9,583 nucleotides of DNA, taken from contig JBKPDU010000124.1 of assembly GCA_046728055.1 (NCBI GenBank), forward strand, positions 1 through 9,583. The letters run 5' to 3'. The stretch is from AC-69 sp046728055 (lineage in GTDB: Bacteria > Actinomycetota > UBA4738 > HRBIN12). Position 1 is the stretch's first letter. Every line of letters starts with the position of its first letter. The notes under the pieces were generated by a model. That model did not search any database. It saw nothing but the letters and a program-made list of their open reading frames with translations, and had not been told where the DNA came from. Made by a program: the position numbers and the translations under genes. Positions 1-6,558 of the stretch are shown one piece after another.

Positions 1-1201
1 CGGAGAGTTCCTTCAACCGGACGATGGGGTCGTGGAGGAGCTTGGAGACGATGCCCCGGGCCAGGGCCTCGACGGCCTCGCGCTCGTCCGGGGTGAGCTC
101 GGAGAGCTCGGAACGGAACCGGCCGAGCTCTGAGGAGAGGATGGCATCCCCCCGCTCTCGAAGGGCCCTGATGAGCGGGGCCAGGCGTTCCGAACGCTTA
201 CGGAGAGCGAACCGTCGCACCTCCTGGTCCACGATGGCCTGAGCCTTGTCGACCTCCTCGGACAGCCGTGGGTCGCCGCGGGCCACGGAACCCCGCAACC
301 CGTCGATGTCCACCAGATGGACACCGGCGATGTCCGATACGGAGGGCTCGACGTCGCGGGGCACTGCCATGTCCAGGATGAACATCGGGTTCGGTCGGCG
401 CGCCATAGCTTGTCGGATCGTCGACTCATGGATCAACAGTCCCGTCGCACCAGTCGCTGACACGACCACGTCGGCGTCGGTGATCGCATCGGAGAGCTCT
501 GACAGGTCTCCGATCTCCGCACCGTTGCGCTGGGCGATCAGCCGGGCCCGTTCGGGAGTCCGGTTCAGCACCCGCACCGACCCCACGCCCCGCTGCCGGA
601 GCTGCTTGACGGCGAGGGCTGCCATCTGCCCCGCTCCGACGACCACGGCTCCCTTGCCGGCCAATCCTCCGAGGTGCTCTTCGGCGAGGGCGGTCCCGGC
701 GCGAGCGAACGCATCGGGCGCGGTGGCCAGCCCGGTCTCGGATCGCACCCGCCGACCCGTCCGGGCGGCAGCATGGAACAGCGCGATGATCTCCGGCCCT
801 GCGGCCGCCTCGGCCGAGGCCTTCCGGAGGGCTTCTCGGACCTGCGCGAGGATCTGGGGTTCTCCCGTGACCATCGAGTCCAACCCGGCGGCGACGGCGA
901 ACAGGTGACGGCGGGCGTCGTCCTCGAAGTGGGAGTACAGCGGCTCGGAGAGCTCGACGGCGTCCACGCCGTGCGGCTCGCACAACACGCGCTTGAGGGC
1001 CAGGAACCCAGCGTGATAGGCGGAGACGCTCCCGTAGATCTCCACGCGGTTGCAGGTGGACAGGATCACCGCTTCGTGGATGGCCTCGTCGTCGAGGGCC
1101 CGCTGGTACGCCTTGGGCAAGTCGTCGTCGGCGAAGGCCAGGCGCTCGAGCAGCTCGACGGGGGCGCGACGGTGGGAGATGCCGATGGCCAGGATGGGCA
1201 T
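1..1201 (-). CDS. hemA: Glutamyl-tRNA reductase, C-terminus cut by window edge
   Basis: Reduces glutamyl-tRNA(Glu) to glutamate-1-semialdehyde with NADPH, the first committed step of C5-pathway tetrapyrrole synthesis in the cytoplasm. About 400 residues are read in one unbroken frame. The family is usually about 420-450 long, so only the end of the dimerisation domain is missing. The N-terminal catalytic domain has the STCNRVEIY motif with nucleophile Cys50, and the GLDSMVTGEPQIL motif at 106-118. A Rossmann NADPH domain follows with GAGQM at 189-193. The C-terminal helical domain has the typical EREAVEALARGIVSKLLHDP block. The ATG at 1201-1199 has a GGAGAG Shine-Dalgarno four bases upstream. 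The segment before the Rossmann fold (about 158-172) departs from the usual AVSV-x-AAV consensus. The FAD oxidoreductase gene lies 53 bases upstream on the same strand, so co-transcription is likely. Family assignment is very sure. Confidence 0.96.
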   Translation of the reverse strand, partial: MPILAIGISHRRAPVELLERLAFADDDLPKAYQRALDDEAIHEAVILSTCNRVEIYGSVSAYHAGFLALKRVLCEPHGVDAVELSEPLYSHFEDDARRHLFAVAAGLDSMVTGEPQILAQVREALRKASAEAAAGPEIIALFHAAARTGRRVRSETGLATAPDAFARAGTALAEEHLGGLAGKGAVVVGAGQMAALAVKQLRQRGVGSVRVLNRTPERARLIAQRNGAEIGDLSELSDAITDADVVVSATGATGLLIHESTIRQAMARRPNPMFILDMAVPRDVEPSVSDIAGVHLVDIDGLRGSVARGDPRLSEEVDKAQAIVDQEVRRFALRKRSERLAPLIRALRERGDAILSSELGRFRSELSELTPDEREAVEALARGIVSKLLHDPIVRLKELS

Positions 1202-1254
1202 GTGCTCTCCGCGATTCTACGCATGCGCCCCGCCCAGGGAGGCGGTGGGTCCGA

Positions 1255-2415
1255 TCAGCCGAACCGAAGCGGATCGAACGGGGCCGGGTCGAGCGGCGGC
1301 TCTCGTCCCTGCACCATCGCCGCGACCAGCGAGGCCGTGCCACCGCCCAGGATCACGCCCTCCGAGCCGTGGCCGGTGGCCACGAACAGCCCGGGCCGGA
1401 GCCACCCGATGAACGGCCGCTCGTCCGGCGACATCGGCCGGATCCCGGACCACGTCCCGAGCACGGGAGCGTCGGCGAGCGCCGGGAGGAACCGGATGGC
1501 GGAACTCGCCACCGCCCTCGCGACGTGGAAGTCCTCCGCGCTCCAGGCCAGTGCGGGCTCCCGCGACGTGCCAGCGACGATCGTTCCGTCGGGGGAGGGC
1601 TGGATGACCGCCCCGACGTCGTTGCGGATGATCCCTTCGGAGAACTCGCGTGCCGTGACGGCCTCGACGTTTCGACGCCACAGCATTCGAGCCGAGCCCT
1701 CGACCCAGTGCGAGAGCAGTGGTCTAGGCGGCGCGAGCTGGATCAACCATCCCCGAGCCCCGGCCACGGGGACGTGGATGCCCAGGGGACTGAGCAGGTC
1801 GGTCGACCACGGCCCCATCGCCACGATCACCACGTCGCAGTCGAAGATCCCTTCGTCGGTGGCCACGCCGGTGACGGACTCGCCGCGCGAGAGCAGCCGA
1901 CGACCGGGGAGGTGATGGCGGATGTTTGCCCCGGCGCGGCGGGCGAGCTCGGCCAGCGCGAGGGTCAGCGCACCCGGGTCCACCCGTCGACCCTCGTCGA
2001 TCAGCCATGCCTCCGAGACGTCGGCGGTCACCTCGGGCTCGAGCTCCTTCAGGCCGTCGGCGTCCAGGCGCTCCGCCCGGAGGCCGGCGCGCCCGGCCGC
2101 CGCCGCCTCCTCCCGAACCATCGCGGCGTCGTCCTCGTCGAGAGCGACGGCGAGCGTGCCGATGGGGTCCCGATCGAAGTGAACGGGGAGGGGCGGGTCT
2201 CCCGTCACATCCAGGTACCGCTCGAGCGACGACCTGGCCATCGGGTCGAGCACCGGATCCCAGGGCAGCCCGAAGAACCCGATGTTCCGGCCGGACGCAC
2301 CAGCCGCGAGCTGGGCCCGCTCGAGCAGCGTGACACTCGCGCCGGAGCGCGCCAGCTCGTACGCGCACGCGGCGCCGATGATGCCGCCGCCGACGACCAC
2401 AACGTCCGAGCCCAC
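1255..2415 (-). CDS. FAD-dependent oxidoreductase, DAO superfamily (glycine/D-amino acid/sarcosine oxidase type)
   Basis: A 386-residue flavoprotein. Family knowledge suggests oxidation of a small amine or amino acid; the substrate cannot be read from the sequence. The N-terminus is a classic dinucleotide fold: GGGIIG at residues 9-14 and Glu32 at the end of the second strand to hold the FAD ribose, then the AGASGRN segment at 38-44 typical of the family. The C-terminus has the GTWSGIRPMSPDERPFIG and GHGSEGVILG blocks that close the FAD site. The length is normal for single-domain DAO enzymes. The start is GTG at 2415-2413. It is the first possible start in frame, because an in-frame TAG lies 15 bases further upstream. 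There is no clear Shine-Dalgarno, so the mRNA may be nearly leaderless. It is probably the first gene of an operon with hemA. Glycine oxidase (ThiO-like), D-amino acid dehydrogenase and sarcosine oxidase-like roles are all possible. Confidence 0.9.
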   Translation of the reverse strand: MGSDVVVVGGGIIGAACAYELARSGASVTLLERAQLAAGASGRNIGFFGLPWDPVLDPMARSSLERYLDVTGDPPLPVHFDRDPIGTLAVALDEDDAAMVREEAAAAGRAGLRAERLDADGLKELEPEVTADVSEAWLIDEGRRVDPGALTLALAELARRAGANIRHHLPGRRLLSRGESVTGVATDEGIFDCDVVIVAMGPWSTDLLSPLGIHVPVAGARGWLIQLAPPRPLLSHWVEGSARMLWRRNVEAVTAREFSEGIIRNDVGAVIQPSPDGTIVAGTSREPALAWSAEDFHVARAVASSAIRFLPALADAPVLGTWSGIRPMSPDERPFIGWLRPGLFVATGHGSEGVILGGGTASLVAAMVQGREPPLDPAPFDPLRFG

Positions 2416-2424
2416 CGTGCGCGT

Positions 2425-2430
2425 AGCCTA
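2425..2430 (-). promoter_or_regulatory. Candidate -10 box for the oxidoreductase-hemA operon
   Basis: Read on the minus strand this is TAGGCT, a match to the actinobacterial TAnnnT -10 pattern, nine bases before the GTG start. Transcription would begin only a few bases before the start codon, which would explain the lack of a Shine-Dalgarno. No convincing -35 box is seen. Confidence 0.3.
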
Positions 2431-2455
2431 CCGACCGGCGCCCCCACGGCTTTCG

Positions 2456-2461
2456 TAGAAT
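2456..2461 (+). promoter_or_regulatory. Candidate -10 box for tRNA-Ser
   Basis: TAGAAT matches the TATAAT consensus at five of six bases and ends seven bases before the mature tRNA 5' end, so the precursor would have almost no leader. The -35 region is weak (CCGACC at 2431-2436 with a long 19-base spacer). With the opposite-strand -10 at 2425-2430 it forms a compact divergent promoter region. Confidence 0.35.
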
Positions 2462-2467
2462 CGGCCC

Positions 2468-2556
2468 GGAGACGTGGCTGAGTGGCCGAAAGCAGCCGCC
2501 TGCTAAGCGGTTGGGGGCGTAACAGTCCCCCGGAGGTTCGAATCCTCCCGTCTCCG
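2468..2556 (+). tRNA. tRNA-Ser(GCT)
   Basis: A class II tRNA of 89 bases. The acceptor stem GGAGACG (2468-2474) pairs with CGTCTCC (2549-2555), and the discriminator is G2556. The anticodon loop CTGCTAA gives anticodon GCT, which reads AGC/AGU serine codons. The long variable arm has a five-pair GGGGG/CCCCC stem, diagnostic of tRNA-Ser (or Leu/Tyr). The T arm is GGAGG-TTCGAAT-CCTCC. No CCA is encoded (CTC follows), so the end must be added by nucleotidyltransferase. Confidence 0.97.
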
Positions 2557-2588
2557 CTCCGTCTCTACAGGCCGAAAGCGACAGCCCG

Positions 2589-2594
2589 TATCCT
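2589..2594 (+). promoter_or_regulatory. Candidate -10 box for a leaderless MFS transporter mRNA
   Basis: TATCCT fits TAnnnT and ends six bases before the ATG at 2601. That is the spacing expected if transcription starts at the A of the start codon. TCTACA at 2564-2569 is a 4/6 match to the -35 consensus, but its spacer is long at 19 bases. The absence of any Shine-Dalgarno before 2601 supports leaderless initiation. Co-transcription with tRNA-Ser is the alternative. Confidence 0.4.
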
Positions 2595-2600
2595 CCACGG

Positions 2601-3872
2601 ATGAGTCAGGAGATCCCGGGCCGCATCGGCATCCTTCGTCCACTTCGCCACCGAGACTTCGCGCTGCTGTGGACCGGGATGGCCATCTCGATGGTGGGGG
2701 ACGGCGTGTATTTCGTCGCCATCGCCTGGCAGGTCTACGAGATCTCCAACCGGCCGTCCGCGCTGGCGCTCGTCGGCGTGGCGTGGACACTCCCGCAGGT
2801 GCTGCTGATGCTGCTGTCCGGCGCACTGGCGGACCGGTTCGACCGGCGCAGGTTGATGATCGCCGGCGACCTGATCCGCTGTATCGCGATCGCGACGATA
2901 GGCACCCTCTCCATCATGGAGCGGCTGACCATCCCACTGGTGATCGGGCTCGTGGTGGTCTACGGCGTCGGGCAGGCCATCTTCCAGCCGTCCTTCTCCG
3001 CGATCGTTCCCACGATCGTTCCCGGGGACCTGCTCGTGGAGGCCAACTCGCTGGCCCAGTTCGTGCGTCCGTTCGCCATGATGCTACTTGGGCCGCTTCT
3101 CGGGGGACTGCTCATCGCGGCGTTCGGCGCCGGCTGGGCGTTCATCTTCGACGGCGTCACGTTCGCGTTCTCGGCGTTGATGATCCTGCTGATGCGGACC
3201 CGCCCCGCGCCGCGCGACGCGGACTCGGGCGAGCGGCTGATGTCCGAGGTCGTGGAAGGGCTCCGCTACGTCATCTCCCATCGATGGCTGATCCTGGCCA
3301 TGGTGGCGGCGACGGTCAGCCTGCTGGCCACGTGGGGTCCATGGGAGACGCTCGTGCCGTATGTCATCAAGAACGAGTTGAACGGCGGCCCGACCGCCCT
3401 CGGCCTGGTGTTCGGGGCCGGCGGGCTCGGGGCGGTGGTCGCGGCCTTGTTCTTCGGACAGCGAGGGGCCTTGCCGAGACGACCCGTGACGGCGCTGTAC
3501 CTCGCCTGGGCCGTCGCCATGTTCGGGACGGCGGGATTCGGCGTGGTGAGCGGGGTCTGGCAGGCGATGATCGTGGCCTTGGCGACCGAGGCATGCATCA
3601 CCATCCTCGTGGTGATCTGGTTCACGCTCGTCCAGCGCCTGGTCCCCAACGACCTCCTCGGACGCGTGACCAGCCTGGACTGGATGATCTCGATCGGCGG
3701 CGTGCCCCTGTCGTTCGCCATCGTCGGTCCGGTGGCCTCGGCCATCGGCGCGCGCACGACCCTCGTCCTCGCCGGGATCCTGGGGGGTGGGATCACGCTC
3801 GCGATGATGTTCGTCCCCGGTGCCCGCGACCCGGAGCGGGACGGCTCGTTGGATACGGTTCCTTCTTCGTGA
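2601..3872 (+). CDS. MFS transporter, EntS-like (MFS_3) efflux family
   Basis: A 423-residue inner-membrane secondary transporter, probably a proton-coupled exporter; the substrate is unknown. It starts with a short cytoplasmic N-terminus containing the LRPLRHRDFALLW stretch (13-25) typical of the EntS-like/MFS_3 family. Hydrophobic helices run along the whole length, consistent with about 12 membrane segments. The motif A loop between helices 2 and 3 is clear: GALADRFDRRRLM at 74-86. A polar central loop near residues 200-220 separates the two halves. The ATG has no Shine-Dalgarno, but a -10-like box lies six bases upstream. Relatives export siderophores, macrolides or other small hydrophobic molecules, but nothing here picks one. 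It ends 82 bases before the SHOCT gene, which has its own good ribosome-binding site, so the two may or may not share a transcript. Confidence 0.92.
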   Translation: MSQEIPGRIGILRPLRHRDFALLWTGMAISMVGDGVYFVAIAWQVYEISNRPSALALVGVAWTLPQVLLMLLSGALADRFDRRRLMIAGDLIRCIAIATIGTLSIMERLTIPLVIGLVVVYGVGQAIFQPSFSAIVPTIVPGDLLVEANSLAQFVRPFAMMLLGPLLGGLLIAAFGAGWAFIFDGVTFAFSALMILLMRTRPAPRDADSGERLMSEVVEGLRYVISHRWLILAMVAATVSLLATWGPWETLVPYVIKNELNGGPTALGLVFGAGGLGAVVAALFFGQRGALPRRPVTALYLAWAVAMFGTAGFGVVSGVWQAMIVALATEACITILVVIWFTLVQRLVPNDLLGRVTSLDWMISIGGVPLSFAIVGPVASAIGARTTLVLAGILGGGITLAMMFVPGARDPERDGSLDTVPSS

Positions 3873-3923
3873 GCTCTCGGGGAGCTCTCAGCCTGTTCCC
3901 AGGTTCGGGTGCTCAACTGTTCC
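3871..3923 (+). promoter_or_regulatory. Repeated motifs upstream of the SHOCT/two-component operon
   Basis: Two copies of GAGCTCTC lie at 3871-3878 and 3882-3889, 11 bases apart start to start. Two copies of CTGTTCC lie at 3893-3899 and 3917-3923, 24 bases apart. OmpR/PhoB-family regulators usually bind direct repeats spaced about one helical turn, so the first pair could be an operator for the regulator encoded downstream. GAGCTC is itself a palindrome, so 3871-3887 can also fold into a six-pair hairpin with loop TCGGG right at the end of the MFS gene. A weak transcription terminator is the competing explanation. Confidence 0.3.
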
Positions 3924-3954
3924 GCACGAAACGATCACGGGGAGGTGCTGGATC

Positions 3955-4272
3955 ATGGGGTTCGATCATCCGGGACCGTACGGTGACCACGGCTGGTGGA
4001 TGTTCTTCGGCGGCTTCCTGCCGCTCGTGCTGTTCGTTGTCCTGATCGGCCTGGTCGTGTGGGCCGTTCTGCGGTTCACGGGTCGAGGCGGAGCGCTGAT
4101 GTCTGTCCCTCCCGGAGCGCCGACGATGTCAGCCAGTGACGACGCTCTCCACGAGGTTCGTCTTCGGTACGCTCGGGGCGAGATGGACCGGCAGGAGTTC
4201 GCGCAGCGATATCGGGACCTCGGGGGAAGCCAGCTCCCCTCCGACGAGCCGCCACCTCCTGCCGCTGCGTAG
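3955..4272 (+). CDS. Small SHOCT-domain membrane protein
   Basis: A 105-residue protein. Residues 1-14 are a His/Gly/aromatic-rich head. Residues 15-41 form one strong transmembrane helix rich in Phe, Leu and Val. A short linker leads to a SHOCT domain (about 62-90), seen as the ALHEVRLRYARGEMDRQEF stretch. The tail is Pro/Ala-rich. The start is the ATG at 3955, chosen because GGGGAGG (3939-3945) sits nine bases ahead; the frame is open upstream but that part overlaps the MFS gene and is not protein-like. SHOCT domains are thought to mediate oligomerisation or binding; the precise function is unknown. It ends in TAG, whose last base begins the Shine-Dalgarno for the response regulator in the same frame. 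It probably forms an operon with the two signalling genes and may act as an accessory membrane partner of the kinase (inference). Confidence 0.85.
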   Translation: MGFDHPGPYGDHGWWMFFGGFLPLVLFVVLIGLVVWAVLRFTGRGGALMSVPPGAPTMSASDDALHEVRLRYARGEMDRQEFAQRYRDLGGSQLPSDEPPPPAAA

Positions 4273-4276
4273 GAGG
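4272..4276 (+). promoter_or_regulatory. Ribosome-binding site that points to an ACG start for the response regulator
   Basis: GGAGG overlaps the last base of the SHOCT gene's TAG stop. Eight bases later comes ACG at 4285, in frame with the response regulator. This near-ideal spacing is the main reason for the start chosen there. The overlap suggests translational coupling between the two genes. Confidence 0.55.
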
Positions 4277-4284
4277 CGAGCCCC

Positions 4285-5022
4285 ACGCTACCGAGCCAGT
4301 CACCGGCCCCAGGCGATCCCGCCGCGGCCGCGGCCGACACGCGGCGGGTCCTGGTCGTCGACGACGAGTCGAACATCACCGACCTCGTGGCGACCGCCCT
4401 TCGGTACGAGGGATTCGACGTGCAGGCGGCCGCCAACGGTCGCGACGCCCTCAAGCTCATCGAATCGTTCCGACCTCACCTGGTCGTCCTGGACGTCATG
4501 CTTCCCGACCTCGATGGGTTCGAGGTGCAGCGGCGTCTGCTCGACCGCGGACGGCCCGCCCCGGTCCTGTTCCTCACGGCCCGGGACGCCACCGAGGACA
4601 AGGTCCGGGGACTGACGATCGGAGGCGACGATTACGTCACGAAGCCGTTCAGCCTGGAAGAGCTCATCGCTCGGATCCGGGCGGTGCTCCGTCGGGCCAA
4701 CGGCTCGGAGCCCCAGGCGAGTCGACTGGCCTTCGCCGACCTCGAGATGAACGAGGAGACCCACGAGGTGTGGCGGAAGGACCGGGCCATCGACCTTACG
4801 CCCACGGAGTTCAGCCTCCTCCGGTTCCTGCTGGCCAACCCCCGGCGCGTCTTGTCGAAGGATCAGATCCTTGATCACGTGTGGCATTACGACTTCGGCG
4901 GTGACTCCTCGATCGTCGAGACCTACATCAGCTACCTGCGGAAGAAGGTCGATCAACAGGTCCCACGGCTGATCCACACTGTGCGGGGCGTGGGATACGT
5001 CCTCCGCCTTCCCCCGGGGTGA
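4285..5022 (+). CDS. OmpR/PhoB-family response regulator, probable ACG start
   Basis: A phosphorylation-controlled DNA-binding regulator of 245 residues if read from ACG 4285. The receiver domain (about 20-135) has acidic pocket Asp26/Asp27, phospho-acceptor Asp70 in VVLDVMLPD, Thr98 and Lys120. The C-terminal winged helix (about 150-242) has the PTEFSLLRFL and TVRGVGYVLR blocks. The first GTG in frame (4387) would delete the first strand and both pocket aspartates, so it cannot be the real start. Between the upstream TAG (4270-4272) and the receiver there is no ATG, GTG or TTG. ACG at 4285 has GGAGG at perfect spacing and gives an N-terminal Pro/Ala-rich tail. Alternatives are amber readthrough from the SHOCT gene in the same frame, or a sequencing error at ACG (ATG would be one transition away). 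Function is sure; the exact start is not. Confidence 0.9.
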   Translation, partial: TLPSQSPAPGDPAAAAADTRRVLVVDDESNITDLVATALRYEGFDVQAAANGRDALKLIESFRPHLVVLDVMLPDLDGFEVQRRLLDRGRPAPVLFLTARDATEDKVRGLTIGGDDYVTKPFSLEELIARIRAVLRRANGSEPQASRLAFADLEMNEETHEVWRKDRAIDLTPTEFSLLRFLLANPRRVLSKDQILDHVWHYDFGGDSSIVETYISYLRKKVDQQVPRLIHTVRGVGYVLRLPPG

Positions 5023-5025
5023 GTC

Positions 5026-6465
5026 GTGTCCCTCCGGGCACGCCTGCTGATCACCTCGGTGGTCCTGGTGGCGGCGGGGCTGCTCGTGGCGAACGTGGCC
5101 ACGTACCGGCTGCTGTCGAACTTCCTTCTGCACCGGGTGGACGATCAGTTGGTGGCGGCGCAAGCGCCGGTCCTGGATGCCCTCCGGTTCGGAGATGACA
5201 TCCAGGTGCATCAGACGCCGTTCGTGGTCCCGCCGGGAACCTACGCGGAGGTTCGCGATGGTTCCGCCGATCCGCTCGTGTGGAAATTCTTCGGATACGA
5301 CGGGATACCCGTTCGACGTCCCGACTTTCCACGGAACCTGCCCGGATCCATGTGGTCCTCGACGGAGGGTCCGACCTTCTTCACCACCACGAGTGGTGGT
5401 GGAGGCGATCAGACGTACCGGGCCGTTGCCTTTCCCCTCAGTCCGGGGCCGGGAACGCTGATCGTTGCCGTCCCGCTCACCGACGTGTCGGCCACGCTCG
5501 ATCGGCTACTCGGCGTGGAGCTGGTGGTGAGCCTCGTGGCGTTGCTCCTGGTGGCGGGGTTGGCGTTGTGGCTTGTGAAGCTGGGCCTCCGCCCGCTGGA
5601 AGGGATGGCTGCGACCGCCGGTGCCATCGCGGCCGGCGACCTCTCACGCAGGGTCGAGCCGGCGACGGAGCAGACCGAGGTCGGTCGATTGGGCCTGGCC
5701 CTGAACGCCATGCTCGCCCAGATCGAGGCGGCGTTCGAGGAGCGCCGGGCCTCCGAGAACCGCCTGCGTCGATTCGTGGCCGACGCGTCACACGAGCTCC
5801 GCACACCGCTCACGTCCATCAGGGGGTACTCCGAGCTGTTCCGGCGCGGCGCCGACTCGAGGCCAGAAGATCTGGCGAAATCCATGCAGCGCATCGAGGC
5901 CGAGGCGGCACGGATGGGCGTCCTGGTCGATGACCTGCTCTTGTTGGCCCGTCTGGACCAGGGCCGACCCTTGGAGCGGGAGCCGCTCGACCTCGGTCGG
6001 ACCGTGGAGGAGGCGGTCGAAAGCGCTCGCGCGGTGGAGCCCGACCGTCCCATCGACCTCGAGCTCCACGGGCCCACGTCGGTGCTCGGAGACGAGGGCC
6101 GGCTGCGGCAGGCCGTGGACAACCTGCTGGACAACGTGCGGGTCCACACGCCGGCCGGCTCGCGCGTTCGGGTGAGGGTGGAACCCGACGACGGCGCCGT
6201 GCTCCTGACGGTGGCGGACGAAGGGCCCGGTCTGCCGTCGGAGGTTGCCGCCCGCGCCTTCGAGCGGTTCTTCCGTGGTGACCCGTCTCGTTCCCGGTCG
6301 AAGGGAGGAGCCGGGCTGGGGCTCTCGATCGTCGCGGCCATCGTGGAGGCCCATGGTGGGACCGTCACCGTTCGATCGGACGACGGGACGGGCTCGACGT
6401 TCGAGGTTCGGCTCCCCGCCGCTCTCGAGCCGGCGCAAGCGCGCGAAGGGGAAGGGGCACGCTGA
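5026..6465 (+). CDS. Sensor histidine kinase of the two-component system
   Basis: A 479-residue membrane kinase that should phosphorylate the regulator encoded just upstream. The first membrane helix is at about 6-27. An extracytoplasmic sensor of about 130 residues follows with no recognised domain; it is rich in Pro, Gly and Phe and has a Ser/Thr/Gly run near its middle. The second helix is at about 163-183. Then come HAMP (185-238), the HisKA H box FVADASHELRTPL with His256, an N box with Asn366 and Asn370, G1 DEGPGL (398-403), the F box AFERFFRGD, and G2 GGAGLGL (427-433). All catalytic boxes are intact. The start is GTG at 5026, three bases after the regulator's stop; GGGGTGA (5016-5022) can serve as Shine-Dalgarno and overlaps that stop, so translation is probably coupled. 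The overall form is the actinobacterial TrcS/MprB-like kinase class. The signal is unknown. Confidence 0.94.
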   Translation: MSLRARLLITSVVLVAAGLLVANVATYRLLSNFLLHRVDDQLVAAQAPVLDALRFGDDIQVHQTPFVVPPGTYAEVRDGSADPLVWKFFGYDGIPVRRPDFPRNLPGSMWSSTEGPTFFTTTSGGGGDQTYRAVAFPLSPGPGTLIVAVPLTDVSATLDRLLGVELVVSLVALLLVAGLALWLVKLGLRPLEGMAATAGAIAAGDLSRRVEPATEQTEVGRLGLALNAMLAQIEAAFEERRASENRLRRFVADASHELRTPLTSIRGYSELFRRGADSRPEDLAKSMQRIEAEAARMGVLVDDLLLLARLDQGRPLEREPLDLGRTVEEAVESARAVEPDRPIDLELHGPTSVLGDEGRLRQAVDNLLDNVRVHTPAGSRVRVRVEPDDGAVLLTVADEGPGLPSEVAARAFERFFRGDPSRSRSKGGAGLGLSIVAAIVEAHGGTVTVRSDDGTGSTFEVRLPAALEPAQAREGEGAR

Positions 6466-6477
6466 TCAGTGAACGGC

Positions 6478-6516
6478 GGAAGGGGCGCTGCCCCGGGTGG
6501 GGGCAGGGGCCCCTCC
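6478..6516 (+). terminator. GC-rich hairpin after the kinase gene, possible terminator
   Basis: A near-perfect inverted repeat begins 12 bases after the kinase stop codon. The left arm (6478-6494) and right arm (6499-6516) each contain TGCCCC/GGGGCA and GGGGC/GCCCC blocks around a four-base GGGT loop, with small internal mismatches. No T-run follows, so it would be an L-shaped actinobacterial-type terminator or an mRNA-stabilising stem. Confidence 0.45.
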
Positions 6517-6558
6517 GCGCAACCGGTCATTTCCTGTTGATCCGTCCATGAGGTCGAT

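Noticed and set aside
426..1343. Minus-strand open frame of about 300 codons overlapping hemA
   Set aside because: It is in a different frame from the real hemA reading, is Arg-rich, and crosses the gap into the oxidoreductase gene. hemA itself runs off the window edge in the true frame.
674..1915. Long plus-strand open frame of over 400 codons
   Set aside because: It lies antisense to hemA and the oxidoreductase, both with intact motifs. Its translation is low-complexity and rich in Arg, Gly and Pro with no domain. It is a by-product of high GC.
3820..3954. N-terminal extension of the SHOCT protein
   Set aside because: The extension overlaps the end of the MFS gene and reads as non-protein-like. 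The ATG at 3955 has a strong Shine-Dalgarno.
2669..4045. Open frame of 458 codons over the MFS gene
   Set aside because: It is a shifted-frame shadow of the transporter: Arg/Asp/Gly-rich without membrane helices, whereas the overlapping frame has a complete MFS pattern.
4387..5022. GTG 4387 as the response regulator start
   Set aside because: It would delete the first beta strand and the two acidic residues needed for phosphorylation. The conserved sequence clearly continues upstream in the same frame.
5409..6530. Long minus-strand frame opposite the histidine kinase
   Set aside because: It is Ser/Arg/Pro-rich with no domain, and antisense to a kinase with every catalytic box intact.
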